A stretch of 64,000 bases of DNA from Aeromicrobium sp. PE09-221 (GCF_002174305.1 NZ_MIJB01000019.1:1-64000), one strand, 5' to 3'. Positions 45,218 to 53,962 are shown, counted from the first letter of the stretch. Numbers and translations are program-made. Notes: generated by a model not told the origin, from the sequence alone.

Positions 45218-45885
45218 CCGGCGAGGTCGACACCGCCCAGCAGGCGCCGGCCCAGGGATGGGGATCGGCGTCCACCCGGGCCACGACGCTGATCCTGGTG
45301 CGGCACGGAGTCACGAGCTTGACGGAGCGCAAGGCGTTCAGCGGCAGCGGGGGTGACGATCCCGAGCTGACCGAGGCAGGACATGCGCAGGCGCGACGCG
45401 CGGCCGATTGGCTCGCCGACAGGGGAGATGTCAGCGCCGTCGTGAGTTCGCCTCTGCGGCGGACGCGGCAGACGGCCGGTCACCTGGCCGAACGGCTCGG
45501 GGTCGAGCCCTCGGTCGACGACGGGGTGAACGAGACCTCCTTCGGGGACTGGGACGGTCACACCTTCGCCGAGATCCGCGAGCGCTGGCCCGAGGAGCTG
45601 TCCTCGTGGCTCGCGTCGACGGCGGTGGCGCCGCCCGGCGGCGAGTCCTTCGATGTCGTGGCCGCGCGCGTACGGGGGGCGCGGGAGGGACTGCTGGAGC
45701 GGTTCGACGGCCGGACGGTCGCGGTGGTCACGCATGTCACGCCGATCAAGCTGCTGGTGGCCGAGGCGCTGGGCGCCCCGGTGTCCTCGATCTACGCGAT
45801 GGAGCTCGCTCCCGCGTCGATCAGCACGGTGGCGTGGTGGCCGGACGGCAACGCGAGCCTCCGGGCCTTCAACCTCGTCCCGTGA
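45214..45885 (+). CDS. Histidine phosphatase (RHG) family protein
   Basis: A 223-aa phosphoglycerate-mutase-like phosphatase. The catalytic LVRHGVTSLTERKAF motif is at about 29-43, the second catalytic His in VVTHVTPIKLL (about 170-180), and the phosphate-binding Arg in SSPLRRTRQTA. In M. tuberculosis the same locus encodes an RNase HI-phosphatase fusion; here the RNase H half is absent and only a 25-residue linker-like N-terminus remains. GTG start overlaps the upstream stop. Possible cobalamin-phosphatase role is unproven. Confidence 0.85.
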   Translation: MTGEVDTAQQAPAQGWGSASTRATTLILVRHGVTSLTERKAFSGSGGDDPELTEAGHAQARRAADWLADRGDVSAVVSSPLRRTRQTAGHLAERLGVEPSVDDGVNETSFGDWDGHTFAEIRERWPEELSSWLASTAVAPPGGESFDVVAARVRGAREGLLERFDGRTVAVVTHVTPIKLLVAEALGAPVSSIYAMELAPASISTVAWWPDGNASLRAFNLVP

Positions 45886-45894
45886 GGGGGCGAG

Positions 45895-46653
45895 TCAGAG
45901 CTCGGTGACGACGAGGTCGAGTCGAGCGCCGTCGACCTCCACCGTCCAGCCCAGATCACGTAGCGCTGCGGCGAGGTCCTCAGGATCCTTCGCGTCGACG
46001 TCCTCGGCCAGCACCTGGCGGACCACGCGGCCCTTGGTGGCCTTGTTGAAGTGACTGACGACGCGGCGTTCGCCGTCCTTCTCGTGCAGCACGCGCATCG
46101 TCGCGGAGGCGAGGGAGGCCCCGGGCTTGCCGAGGTTGACGTAACCGCCCGATCGCAGATCAACCACCAGCCGGCCCTCGGCGAGCTCCTCGATCGCGGC
46201 GGGGAGCAGCGGCTTCCAGCGGGACGCGACGGTCCCGAGGCGGGGAAGCGAGACGCCCGCCGACAGCCGGTAGGCCGGGATCGAGTCACCGGGGCGGACG
46301 AGGCCGAAGAGCGCCGACGCGATCGCGAGGGTCTGGTCGGCCCGGGAACGTTCGTCGTCGGTGAAGGAGGCGGGGTCGAGGTGCTCGAACAGCACGCCGG
46401 TGTAGACGGCGTCGGCCCGAGCCGTCGGCTCCTCGAAAAGGGTGGCGTTGCGGGCCACGGCATCGGCCTGGGTCGCACCGAGTCCGAGCACTTCCATCGC
46501 CCGCTGCTCGCGCCCGGAGCAGAGCCGCACCAGCGCCTTGAGCAGTTGCTCGCGCTGCCGGTTCAGCTGCGGCAGGGAGAGCGCGGTCAGATCCAGCGGT
46601 GTGCCATCGACCGGGCGGGTCTTGCCCTCGGACGGCGGAAGGAGGATCAGCAC
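45895..46653 (-). CDS. yaaA: YaaA/DUF328 peroxide-stress protein
   Basis: A 252-aa YaaA-family protein, which in E. coli lowers free iron during H2O2 stress and binds DNA. The family signature LLPPSEGKT is at residues 4-12, with KPLLPAAIEEL and a C-terminal VSHFNKATKGRVVR segment. Leaderless promoter at 46660-46665. It converges with the phosphatase gene with a 9-base gap. Confidence 0.9.
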   Translation of the reverse strand: MLILLPPSEGKTRPVDGTPLDLTALSLPQLNRQREQLLKALVRLCSGREQRAMEVLGLGATQADAVARNATLFEEPTARADAVYTGVLFEHLDPASFTDDERSRADQTLAIASALFGLVRPGDSIPAYRLSAGVSLPRLGTVASRWKPLLPAAIEELAEGRLVVDLRSGGYVNLGKPGASLASATMRVLHEKDGERRVVSHFNKATKGRVVRQVLAEDVDAKDPEDLAAALRDLGWTVEVDGARLDLVVTEL

Positions 46654-46659
46654 CCTGCG

Positions 46660-46665
46660 AGCCTA
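46660..46665 (-). promoter_or_regulatory. -10 box, leaderless promoter of yaaA
   Basis: TAGGCT on the minus strand, 6 bases before the GTG at 46653. Confidence 0.5.
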
Positions 46666-46692
46666 CCGATCGTCGCGACCGCCCCACCCGGT

Positions 46693-46776
46693 GGCGGTGG
46701 CTGGTCAACCTCTCGCGACCGTGGGCGGTGGGTCACGCACCTCTCGCGGCCGTGGAGAGGTGCCTATCTCACCGCC
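46693..46776. repeat. Repeat element of the GCGGTG/CACCTC family
   Basis: GGCGGTGGGTCACGCACC at 46724 begins a 22-nt arm (46724-46745) that pairs with 46755-46776 at 18 of 22 positions. An extra half-site at 46693-46717 reads GGCGGTGGCTGGTCAACCTC, which joins the CACCTC form of the family to the CAACCT form found near tRNA-Val. Both flanking genes are on the minus strand. Confidence 0.75.
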
Positions 46777-46795
46777 CTGTGAGGAAGCCGAGCAT

Positions 46796-47377
46796 TCAGA
46801 CGGCCTGGACGCCTTCGATGATCAGGATGACGGCGAAGATCGCGAAGGCGGCCGCCGCACCGTACTTGATGAACTTCTCCGGCAGACGCTTGCCGAGCAG
46901 GAAGCCGACGACGATGGCGAGGGCATCGGCTGCGACCATGCCGACCGTGCTGCCGATCCATACGCCGAACCAGTCCTCCCGGACCGCGAGGGTGATGGTA
47001 GCGAGCATCGTCTTGTCGCCGAGCTCGGCGAGGAAGAAGGCGATACCCACCGCGACCAGCGCCTTGCCGGTGCTCGTGCGGGCCTTGTCGGCCTCGTCCT
47101 CGGTCAGCTCATCGCCGCGCAGGGTCCAGAGCGCGAAGCCGATGAAGGCGATGCCCGCGGCGATCGAGATCCAGCCCTGGTAGTCCGAGAAAGCCTCACC
47201 GACCCAGTAGCCGATGGCCACGGATGCCAGGTGCACGATCGCGGTGGCGGCGGTGATGCCGATGAGCACATCGCGCGCCCGGTACCGGGAGGCGAAGGTC
47301 ATGGCCATCAGTTGGCTCTTGTCGCCCAACTCGGCCACGAAGATCACCACGGTGCTGAGCACCAGTGCTTCCCACAT
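46796..47377 (-). CDS. UPF0016/TMEM165-family manganese (or calcium) exporter
   Basis: A 193-aa membrane protein with about six helices and two copies of the family motif E-x-G-D-K-S/T: VAELGDKSQ (about 13-21) and LAELGDKTM (about 120-128). UPF0016/Gdt1 proteins move Mn2+ or Ca2+ by proton antiport; the riboswitch upstream favours Mn2+. The ATG at 47377 gives MWEALVLSTVV, the family start. Its Shine-Dalgarno (GAGGAG) lies inside the terminator stem, so translation is probably switched too. Confidence 0.9.
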   Translation of the reverse strand: MWEALVLSTVVIFVAELGDKSQLMAMTFASRYRARDVLIGITAATAIVHLASVAIGYWVGEAFSDYQGWISIAAGIAFIGFALWTLRGDELTEDEADKARTSTGKALVAVGIAFFLAELGDKTMLATITLAVREDWFGVWIGSTVGMVAADALAIVVGFLLGKRLPEKFIKYGAAAAFAIFAVILIIEGVQAV

Positions 47378-47379
47378 GT

Positions 47380-47414
47380 AAAAAAAGCTCCTCGTCCGGG
47401 TCCGGACGAAGAGC
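47380..47414 (-). terminator. Riboswitch-controlled terminator
   Basis: On the minus strand GCTCTTCGTCCGG pairs with CCGGACGAGGAGC (13 bp, one G-U), followed by seven Ts that end 2 bases before the start codon. The 3' arm contains the ribosome-binding site. Confidence 0.85.
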
Positions 47415-47459
47415 CGTGTTCGACGAGTCCTCGACCGGACTCGTGAATACAACGATCCG

Positions 47460-47558
47460 GTCGAAAGTCTCATCCGCCAGTGATCTGGCCCGCTGCACCG
47501 GACCGGCCGGAGCCGTTCAGTATGTCGACGCAGCGATTGGGGACTACTCCCTTTCGAC
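47460..47558 (-). ncRNA. yybP-ykoY manganese riboswitch
   Basis: Helix P1 is GTCGAAAG (47551-47558) with CTTTCGAC (47460-47467). The conserved loops are present: AAAGGGAGTAG at the 5' side, GTCGACATACTGAACGG in the second strand, and GAGACTTTCGAC at the 3' end, close to the known aptamer consensus. The 3' strand of P1 can instead pair as TCGACCGGA (47456-47464) with TCCGGTCGA (47431-47439), a likely switching helix. It controls the exporter gene immediately downstream. Confidence 0.85.
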
Positions 47559-47627
47559 TCATGAGCCTATCAGCGTACTGGGCCGCGGTGCATCGTGATC
47601 TGGGTCGCACGAGTACGATCGAAGTCG

Positions 47628-48019
47628 CGAATGAGCCGGCCGGGCGGCCGCGGCATCGGCGACGATGTCGAGGAAAGTCCGGACTCCACAGGGCACGGTG
47701 GTGGCTAACGGCCACCCACGGCGACGTGCGGGACAGTGCCACAGAAAGCAGACCGCCAGCGGCCCTCGTCGATGACGAGGGTGCGGGTAAGGGTGAAACG
47801 GTGAGGTAAGAGCTCACCAGCGCGGCGGGTGACCGTCGTGGCTCGGTAAACCCCACCGGGAGCAAGACCAAGAGGGCCTTCGGGCCTGCGCTGATGGGCG
47901 GCCCGTCCGATGTCAGCGGGTAGGTCGCACCGAGGTGCGCAGCGATGCGCATCCCAGATGGATGGTCGCCCCTCGCCTCCGGGTGAGGACAGAATCCGGC
48001 TTATAGGCCGGCTCATTCG
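47628..48019 (+). ncRNA. rnpB: RNase P RNA (class A)
   Basis: Catalytic RNA of RNase P for tRNA 5' maturation. P1 pairs CGAATGAGCCGGCC at the 5' end with GGCCGGCTCATTCG at the 3' end. Universal segments are present: GAGGAAAGTCCGGACTCC, ACAGAAAGCAGACCGCC, GGTAAGGGTGAAACGGTGAG and GACAGAATCCGGCTTATAGG. A TACGAT -10 candidate lies 9 bases before the 5' end. Divergent from the riboswitch transcript. Confidence 0.96.
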
Positions 48020-48191
48020 CCCCATGCCCGATGGGACCGCTGCCGAGGATGACCGCTTCCGGCAGCGCCGCCCACCCACCCGGTTCACGTGACCGAATAC
48101 CGGACCATCGGGCATCACTGCTGAGCTATTCCCGCGATGCTCCGCGAGAAAGGTCACCACCGAGCGACGCGTCGCGGACCCGAGCGCGCGC

Positions 48192-48197
48192 TAGCGT
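48192..48197 (+). promoter_or_regulatory. -10 box, leaderless promoter of aldo/keto reductase
   Basis: TAGCGT, 6 bases before the ATG at 48204. Confidence 0.5.
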
Positions 48198-48203
48198 CGC
48201 AAT

Positions 48204-49040
48204 ATGGCTTCTGTACCCAGCATCACTCTCAACAACGGTGTCGAGATCCCGCAGCTCGGGTTCGGCACCTATCAGGTCCCGCCCGGGGACACCAAGCACC
48301 GCGTGCTCGATGCCTTCGAGGCCGGTTACCGCCATATCGACACCGCGCAGATGTACGGCAACGAGCAGGGTGTCGGAGAGGCCCTCGCCGCGTCCGGCCT
48401 GTCCCGCGACGACGTCTTCGTCACCAGTAAGCTCAACAACAACAATCACGAGCCCGAGCGGGTCCACGCCTCGCTCGACGAATCCCTGGAGAAGCTCGGC
48501 CTCGAACGCCTCGACCTCTTCCTCATCCACTGGCCGCTCCCGGGTATCGACATCGACTTCGTCGATACCTGGAAGGCAATGGAGGAGGTGTACCGGGCCG
48601 GCAAGACGCGGGCCATCGGCGTCTCCAACTTCCAGGCCCACCATCTGCGTCGGCTGATCAGCGAGACCACGATCGTCCCGGCGGTCAACCAGATCGAGGT
48701 GCATCCCTTCCTCACCCAGGACGATCTGCGTGCCGTCAACGCCCAGCACGAGGTCGCCACGGAGGCGTGGTCGCCGCTGGCCCAGGGTCAGGTCTTCGAG
48801 AACGAGGCGATCGCGGCGATCTCCGAGAGCCTCGGGCGGGCTCCCGCCCAGGTCGTGCTCCGGTGGGCGATCCAGCGCGGCGATATCGTCTTCCCGAAGG
48901 CATCATCGCCCGAGCGCCTCGCGGAGAACTTCGATCTCTTCGGCTTCGAGCTCTCCGATGCGGACATGGCGTCGATCTCGGCCCTCAATGAGGACCGTCG
49001 CGTCGGTCCCGACCCCGACACCTTCAACCACGTCCCGTAA
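48204..49040 (+). CDS. Aldo/keto reductase (2,5-diketogluconate reductase-like)
   Basis: NADPH-dependent carbonyl reductase, 278 aa. Catalytic tetrad: Asp and Tyr in AGYRHIDTAQMYGNE (about 40-54), Lys in TSKLNNN (about 75), His in LFLIHWP (about 110). Cofactor motifs GVSNF and FPKASSPERLAENF are present. It is the AKR5-type with broad aldehyde substrates; a specific physiological substrate cannot be assigned. Converges with map. Confidence 0.9.
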   Translation: MASVPSITLNNGVEIPQLGFGTYQVPPGDTKHRVLDAFEAGYRHIDTAQMYGNEQGVGEALAASGLSRDDVFVTSKLNNNNHEPERVHASLDESLEKLGLERLDLFLIHWPLPGIDIDFVDTWKAMEEVYRAGKTRAIGVSNFQAHHLRRLISETTIVPAVNQIEVHPFLTQDDLRAVNAQHEVATEAWSPLAQGQVFENEAIAAISESLGRAPAQVVLRWAIQRGDIVFPKASSPERLAENFDLFGFELSDADMASISALNEDRRVGPDPDTFNHVP

Positions 49041-49057
49041 GAGGCCTCTCGCCAGAC

Positions 49058-49903
49058 TCAGGGCAGGGTGAGGATCTCTGCGCCCTCGTCGGTGACGAGG
49101 AGGGTGTGCTCGAACTGGGCGGTGCGGCGGCGGTCGCGGGTGACTGCGGTCCACCCGTCGTCCCAGAGATCCCACTCGATGGTCCCGAGGGTCAGCATCG
49201 GCTCGATCGTGAACGTCATGCCCGGGACGATCAGGGTGTCGGCGCTCGGGTCGTCATAGTGCGGCACGATGAGACCGTCATGGAAGGCGGGGCCCACCCC
49301 GTGCCCGGTGAAGTCGCGCACCACGCCGTACCCGAATCGGCGCGCGTACGCCTCGATCACGCGGCCGATCACATTGAGCTGACGCCCCGGACGCACGGCA
49401 TTGATGGCGCGCCGCAGCGATTCGCGGGTGCGCTCCACCAGCAGCCGCGATTCCTCGTCGACGTCCCCGACGAGGTACGTCTTATTGGTGTCTCCGTGGA
49501 CCCCGCCGATATAGGCCGTGATGTCGATATTGACGATGTCACCGTCGGCGAGCGGACGGTCATCGGGGATCCCGTGGCAGATGACCTCATTGACGCTGCT
49601 GCACAGGCTCTTGGGATAGCCGCGGTAGCCGAGGGTCGAGGGATAGGCGCCGTGGTCGAGCAGAAACTCGTGCCCGACCCGGTCCAGCTCATCGGTGCTC
49701 ACACCCGGTGCGATCGCGGCCTCGACCGCGTCGAGCGCCTGGGCGGCGATCCTGCCCGCGACGCGCATGGCCTCGATGGTCGCGGTGTCGCGCACCGATG
49801 GACCCCGATAGGGCAGGGGAGCGGTCTGACCGACGTATTCGGGTCGGTCGATGGCGGAGGGGACACGTCGTTCGGGAGCGACGATGCCGGGTGAGACGAG
49901 CAC
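49058..49903 (-). CDS. map: Type I methionine aminopeptidase
   Basis: Removes the N-terminal Met from nascent proteins. 281 aa with an N-terminal extension of about 40 residues as in mycobacterial MapB. Metal ligands: Asp pair in [16 protein letters not shown], His in FTGHGVG, Glu in TIEPM and FEHTLLV. The GTG start is supported by the leaderless promoter at 49910-49915. Confidence 0.95.
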   Translation of the reverse strand: MLVSPGIVAPERRVPSAIDRPEYVGQTAPLPYRGPSVRDTATIEAMRVAGRIAAQALDAVEAAIAPGVSTDELDRVGHEFLLDHGAYPSTLGYRGYPKSLCSSVNEVICHGIPDDRPLADGDIVNIDITAYIGGVHGDTNKTYLVGDVDEESRLLVERTRESLRRAINAVRPGRQLNVIGRVIEAYARRFGYGVVRDFTGHGVGPAFHDGLIVPHYDDPSADTLIVPGMTFTIEPMLTLGTIEWDLWDDGWTAVTRDRRRTAQFEHTLLVTDEGAEILTLP

Positions 49904-49909
49904 CGGGCG

Positions 49910-49915
49910 ATTCTA
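49910..49915 (-). promoter_or_regulatory. -10 box, leaderless promoter of map
   Basis: TAGAAT on the minus strand, 6 bases before the GTG at 49903. Confidence 0.5.
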
Positions 49916-49967
49916 GCGTTCGCCGCATCGGCGACAATGGTCCGCGATCGCCGACGAAAGGTCCCGC

Positions 49968-50780
49968 ATGTCCCTGGCAGCGAGCCGCACCGGACGCGAG
50001 CGAGTGCGCGATCTTGTGGACTCCCCGTCGTTCCAGCGTGTGATCGTCGTGCTGATCGTCCTGAACGCCGCCGCCCTGGGCTTGGAGACCTCTCCGGCGA
50101 TCATGGAGCGCTGGGGCAACGTCGTCGACAGCGTCGCCTGGTTGACCGTCGGCGTCTTCGTCGTCGAGATCGGCCTGCGGATCTTCGCCCACCGGGCCGA
50201 TTTCTTCCGCGATCCGTGGAGCCTGTTCGACCTCTTCGTCGTGGCGATCGCGCTGATCCCGGACTCCGGGGCCTTCGGCGTCCTGCGCGTGCTGCGGGTC
50301 CTCCGCGTCCTGCGCTTGCTGTCGACCGTGCGATCGATGAGACGTGTCGTCGGCGCCCTGATCGCGACCATCCCGGGCATGCTGTCGGTCGGGACGCTGC
50401 TGGTCATGATCCTCTACATCGCGGCCGTGATGGCCACCCAGATGTTCGGCGGTGTCGCGCCCGAGGCCTTCGGGTCGCTGCCGCGGGCACTGGTGTCGAT
50501 GTTCCAGATCATGACGGTCGACAACTGGACCGTGGTGATCGGACCGGTGGTCGAGGTGCACCCCTGGGCCTGGCTCTTCTTCATCGGCTATCTGCTGATC
50601 ACGGCCTATGTGGTGCTGAACCTGTTCATCGCCGTCGCCGTGGAGGCCCTGGACCACCAGCACGGGGACGAGCCCGATGAGACGGCGATGGCGATCACCG
50701 AGCTCCGCGACGAGGTCCGCCGCCTGCGTGAGCGACTCGAATCCTCGTCCGGCGACCGTACCGACGATGCGGCACGATGA
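49968..50780 (+). CDS. Bacterial voltage-gated cation channel (NaChBac family)
   Basis: A 270-aa one-domain six-helix channel that should form tetramers. S4 carries Arg at every third position (107, 110, 113, 116) within VLRVLRVLRVLRLL, and a further basic cluster lies at 122-126. The pore loop reads FQIMTVDNW (179-187), where sodium channels of this family have TLESW, so the selectivity Glu is an Asp. A C-terminal coiled coil (about 238-260) is typical. AAAGG lies upstream of the ATG. Co-transcribed with the small gene at 50785. Confidence 0.88.
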   Translation: MSLAASRTGRERVRDLVDSPSFQRVIVVLIVLNAAALGLETSPAIMERWGNVVDSVAWLTVGVFVVEIGLRIFAHRADFFRDPWSLFDLFVVAIALIPDSGAFGVLRVLRVLRVLRLLSTVRSMRRVVGALIATIPGMLSVGTLLVMILYIAAVMATQMFGGVAPEAFGSLPRALVSMFQIMTVDNWTVVIGPVVEVHPWAWLFFIGYLLITAYVVLNLFIAVAVEALDHQHGDEPDETAMAITELRDEVRRLRERLESSSGDRTDDAAR

Positions 50781-50784
50781 GCCT

Positions 50785-50979
50785 ATGAACGACGTGAAGC
50801 CCCAGTACTACTACTGCGTCAAGCACCATCGGGTCGAGGGCGAGGAGGGTTGCCGCGCGATCGACCGGCTCGGCCCCTACGACACGCGCGAAGAGGCCGA
50901 GCGCGCCCTCGAGACCGCTGAAGCCCGCAACGAGGAGTGGGACAACGACCCGGTCTGGAACGACCCCGAGGACGACTGA
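50785..50979 (+). CDS. Small SPOR-like conserved actinobacterial protein
   Basis: A 64-aa protein: QYYYCVKHHRVEGEEGC then DRLGPYDTREEAERALETA, the short SPOR-like type common in actinobacteria. Probably one beta-alpha unit; function unknown. The ATG at 50785 starts 4 bases after the channel gene stop, which implies coupling. Confidence 0.75.
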   Translation: MNDVKPQYYYCVKHHRVEGEEGCRAIDRLGPYDTREEAERALETAEARNEEWDNDPVWNDPEDD

Positions 50980-50988
50980 CCCCTCCGG

Positions 50989-51053
50989 CCAACTCTTGCC
51001 GGGCTATGGCCCTTTTTCATGTCTTCAGAGGGCCACAGCCCGGCAAGAGTTGG
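50989..51053. repeat. Long intergenic hairpin, locus-specific type
   Basis: Arms 50989-51013 and 51029-51053 pair at 24 of 25 positions (left arm starts CCAACTCTTGCCGGGC) with a 15-base loop. It lies between convergent genes and may end transcription from both sides, but there is no T-tract after either arm. Confidence 0.85.
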
Positions 51054-51061
51054 GGCTGAGG

Positions 51062-51931
51062 TCAGCTGTCGAAGGAGTGCTCGGCAGCCGGGAACGTGCC
51101 GTCGGCGACATCGGCCGCATAGGCGCGGGCGGCCTCCAGCATCACGCCGTGCAGATCGGCGTACTTCTTGACGAAACGCGGTGCGCGCCCGGTGTTGAGC
51201 CCCATCGCGTCCTGCCAGACGAGGACCTGCGCATCGCAACCCGCTCCGGCACCGATGCCGATTGTGGGGATCGTGAGCTCAGCGGTGACCTGCTGGGCGA
51301 TCGGGGCGGGCACCATCTCCATGACCACCGAGAAGGCCCCGGCCTCCTGAACGGCCCTCGCGTCCGCGAGCAGCCGTTCGGCGGCTTCCCCACGGCCCTG
51401 GACCCGATAGCCGCCGAGCGCGTGCTCAGACTGCGGGGTGAACCCGATGTGGGCCATGACCGGGACGCCACCTTGCGTCAGCTTGGCGATCTGCGGGGCC
51501 ATCTCCGCGCCGCCCTCGAGCTTGACCGCCTGCACACCGGCCTCCTTCAGAAACCGGACCGCGGTGTCATAGGCCTGCTCGGGGGAGCGCTGGAAGGACC
51601 CGAAGGGCAGATCGCCGACGACGAGGGCCCTCGGGGCGGACCGGGCCACGGCACGGGCGAGCGGGATCAGCTCGTCGACCGTCACCGGCAGCGACGTGGG
51701 ATTGGCGAAGACATTGTTGGACGCCGAGTCTCCGACGAGGAGCACGGGGATGCCCGCCTCGTCGAAGACGCTCGCCGCGCCCTGGTCGTAGGCGGTGAGC
51801 ATCGCCCAGCGGTGTCCTTCGGCCTTCCACTTCTGCAGATGGTGCGTGCGCACCTTCTTGACCGACGGGTCGGTGGTGGGGCCGCCGCCGTAAGGTGACG
51901 GTTCCTCGGCAGGGGTCGGTGCAGTGTTCAT
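51062..51931 (-). CDS. panB: 3-methyl-2-oxobutanoate hydroxymethyltransferase
   Basis: First committed step of pantothenate synthesis: adds a hydroxymethyl group from 5,10-methylene-THF to ketoisovalerate. 289 aa. Motifs: [25 protein letters not shown] and TIGIGAG, with metal-binding Asp and Glu residues in place. It has an N-terminal extension of about 25 residues relative to E. coli. AGGAG precedes the ATG. The coaD gene elsewhere in the window serves the same CoA pathway. Confidence 0.95.
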   Translation of the reverse strand: MNTAPTPAEEPSPYGGGPTTDPSVKKVRTHHLQKWKAEGHRWAMLTAYDQGAASVFDEAGIPVLLVGDSASNNVFANPTSLPVTVDELIPLARAVARSAPRALVVGDLPFGSFQRSPEQAYDTAVRFLKEAGVQAVKLEGGAEMAPQIAKLTQGGVPVMAHIGFTPQSEHALGGYRVQGRGEAAERLLADARAVQEAGAFSVVMEMVPAPIAQQVTAELTIPTIGIGAGAGCDAQVLVWQDAMGLNTGRAPRFVKKYADLHGVMLEAARAYAADVADGTFPAAEHSFDS

Positions 51932-51983
51932 GTGACTATCTCCTTCTCGCGGCCCCGGGTGGGGTCCACGGACGAGATTCAGA

Positions 51984-53750
51984 CTACAAGTCCTCCCGCC
52001 ACCGGTTGGTGATGGGGACGCGCCGGTCGCGACCGAAGTTGCGGCGGCTGATCTTCGGTCCCGGCGGGTACTGACGCCGCTTGTACTCGGCCCGATCCAC
52101 CAGCGTCACCACACGCTGCACGAGCTCGGGTGCGAAGCCCTCCGCCACCACGGCGCCCGTTCCGAGGTCGCGCTCGACGTACGCGTCCAAGATGGCGTCA
52201 AGCACGTCGTACTCGGGCAGCGAGTCGGTGTCGAGCTGACCGGGGCGCAGCTCGGCCGAGGGGGGCTTGCTGATGACGCTCTCCGGGATCGGAGGGGTCT
52301 CACCACGCGACTCGGCGTAGGCATTGCGCCACCTCGACACCTCCCAGACGAGGGTTTTGGGCAGGTCCTTGATCGGCGCGTAGCCGCCGACCGCGTCGCC
52401 GTAGATGGTCGAGTAGCCGGTCGCCAGCTCCGACTTGTTGCCGCAGGCCAGCACCAGGTGGCCGTGCTGATTGGACAACCCCATCCAGATGACCGCGCGG
52501 ATGCGCGCCTGCAGGTTCTCCTCGGCGAGGCCGTCGAGGTGCAGCGCCTCCTGGTAGGCATCGAAGATCGGCGCGATGGCGACGGTGTCGAGGGAGAGAC
52601 CGGTACGGCGGGCGAGCTCCTCGGCATCGGACCGTGAGTGATCGGTCGACCACTCACTGGGATTGGAGACGCCGAAGACGCGTTCCGGCCCCAGGGCGTC
52701 GACGGCGATCACTCCCACCAGGGTGGAGTCGATACCGCCCGACAGTCCCATCAGCACTGAATCGAAGCCGTTCTTCTCGACATAGTCGCGCAGGCCGAGC
52801 ACGATCGCCCGGTAGCGCTCGCCGAGGTCGTCCCATCGTTCGGCGACGGTCGGCGTGAGCGACTCATAGGGAGCGACCGGCTCGCTGCCGATGACGGAGC
52901 GCTCGACCAGTAGGCCGTGGAAGCGAGTGCCCGGATCGGGCATCGGTGCGGTGGCCGCCGGGAGATCGAGGTCCACGACGAGCAGCTCGGACTCGAACTG
53001 CGCCGCGCGGGCCACGAGCTCACCGCGCGCGTCGACCACGAGCGAGTCGCCGTCGAAGACCAGCTCGTCCTGTCCGCCGACGAGGTTCACATAAGCCAGC
53101 GCGCACTCACCCTCGCGGGCGCGACGTGCGCACAGGTCGAGTCGTGCATCGTCCTTCGCCGCCTCATAGGGCGAGCCGTTGAGCACGACGAGCAGTCCGG
53201 CCTCGGCGGCCTTCGCCGCGGCGGACGGACCGTCCTGCCAGATGTCCTCGCAGATCGCGAGCGCGATGTCGACGCCCCCCACCTGGACGATCTGGGTTTC
53301 GTCGCCTGGCACGAAGTTGCGAAACTCGTCGAACACGCCGTAGTTGGGCAGATGGTGCTTGTCGTACCGGGTCACGATCCGTCCGCCGGTGATGACCGAG
53401 GCGGAGTTGGTCGGGGCGTTCTTCGGGATGCCGAGCCGATCGGGCATCGCCTCCAGCTCACGCGGCTTGGCGCTGTCGAGATGGCCGAGGATGACGACCA
53501 GCTCGCCGAGTCCTTGCTGGGCGAGACGTCCGGGGAGCGCGGCGAGGGCCTCCTGCGAGCGATGGATGAAGGAGAGCCGGCCCGCGAGGTCCTCGACCGG
53601 GTAGCCGGTGAGCACCATCTCGGGGAAGACCACGACATGCGCACCGCGCTCGGCGGCCTGCCGCGCGGTGCTCATGATGATCTCGGCATTGCCGTCGATA
53701 TCGCCGACGGTGGGGTTGACCTGGGCGAGGGCGAGACGCAGTTGGGGCAC
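51984..53750 (-). CDS. nadE: Glutamine-dependent NAD+ synthetase
   Basis: Converts deamido-NAD to NAD using glutamine. 588 aa, two domains. The N-terminal nitrilase-like glutaminase has Glu in [11 protein letters not shown], Lys in [11 protein letters not shown] and Cys in LAICEDIW. The C-terminal synthetase has the PP-loop SGGIDSTL (about 335-342). It is shorter than the roughly 680-aa mycobacterial enzyme and matches the 560-590-aa bacterial type. GTG start, leaderless promoter at 53757-53762. Confidence 0.95.
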   Translation of the reverse strand: MPQLRLALAQVNPTVGDIDGNAEIIMSTARQAAERGAHVVVFPEMVLTGYPVEDLAGRLSFIHRSQEALAALPGRLAQQGLGELVVILGHLDSAKPRELEAMPDRLGIPKNAPTNSASVITGGRIVTRYDKHHLPNYGVFDEFRNFVPGDETQIVQVGGVDIALAICEDIWQDGPSAAAKAAEAGLLVVLNGSPYEAAKDDARLDLCARRAREGECALAYVNLVGGQDELVFDGDSLVVDARGELVARAAQFESELLVVDLDLPAATAPMPDPGTRFHGLLVERSVIGSEPVAPYESLTPTVAERWDDLGERYRAIVLGLRDYVEKNGFDSVLMGLSGGIDSTLVGVIAVDALGPERVFGVSNPSEWSTDHSRSDAEELARRTGLSLDTVAIAPIFDAYQEALHLDGLAEENLQARIRAVIWMGLSNQHGHLVLACGNKSELATGYSTIYGDAVGGYAPIKDLPKTLVWEVSRWRNAYAESRGETPPIPESVISKPPSAELRPGQLDTDSLPEYDVLDAILDAYVERDLGTGAVVAEGFAPELVQRVVTLVDRAEYKRRQYPPGPKISRRNFGRDRRVPITNRWREDL

Positions 53751-53756
53751 GGCACC

Positions 53757-53762
53757 AGCCTA
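53757..53762 (-). promoter_or_regulatory. -10 box, leaderless promoter of nadE
   Basis: TAGGCT on the minus strand, 6 bases before the GTG at 53750. It is 17 bases from the repeat element at 53780. Confidence 0.5.
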
Positions 53763-53779
53763 GGGCTCAACCAGCGACG

Positions 53780-53891
53780 GCGGTGACCTACGCACCTAAA
53801 CCCAAGGGGGGTGGTGACCTGTGCACGTCTCGAGCGCAGTGAGGGGTGTCTACCACACCACCGCCCGCGGGAGGGGTGCGTAAGTCACCGC
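53780..53891. repeat. Nested double hairpin of the GCGGTG/CACCTC family
   Basis: Outer arms 53780-53796 (GCGGTGACCTACGCACC) and 53875-53891 pair at 16 of 17 positions. Inner arms 53806-53831 and 53841-53866 pair at 17 of 26, with the ends best conserved. The architecture matches the cluster at 8661-8774, and both lie between divergent genes. Confidence 0.8.
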
Positions 53892-53950
53892 TTTCCCGGT
53901 GAAGAGTGGATGCGGGTGTCGGCCGCGCGCCCGAGGGCCATCGGCACCCC

Positions 53951-53956
53951 TAGACT
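53951..53956 (+). promoter_or_regulatory. -10 box, leaderless promoter of glnA-glnE
   Basis: TAGACT, 6 bases before the ATG at 53963. Confidence 0.5.
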
Positions 53957-53962
53957 GGCCGC

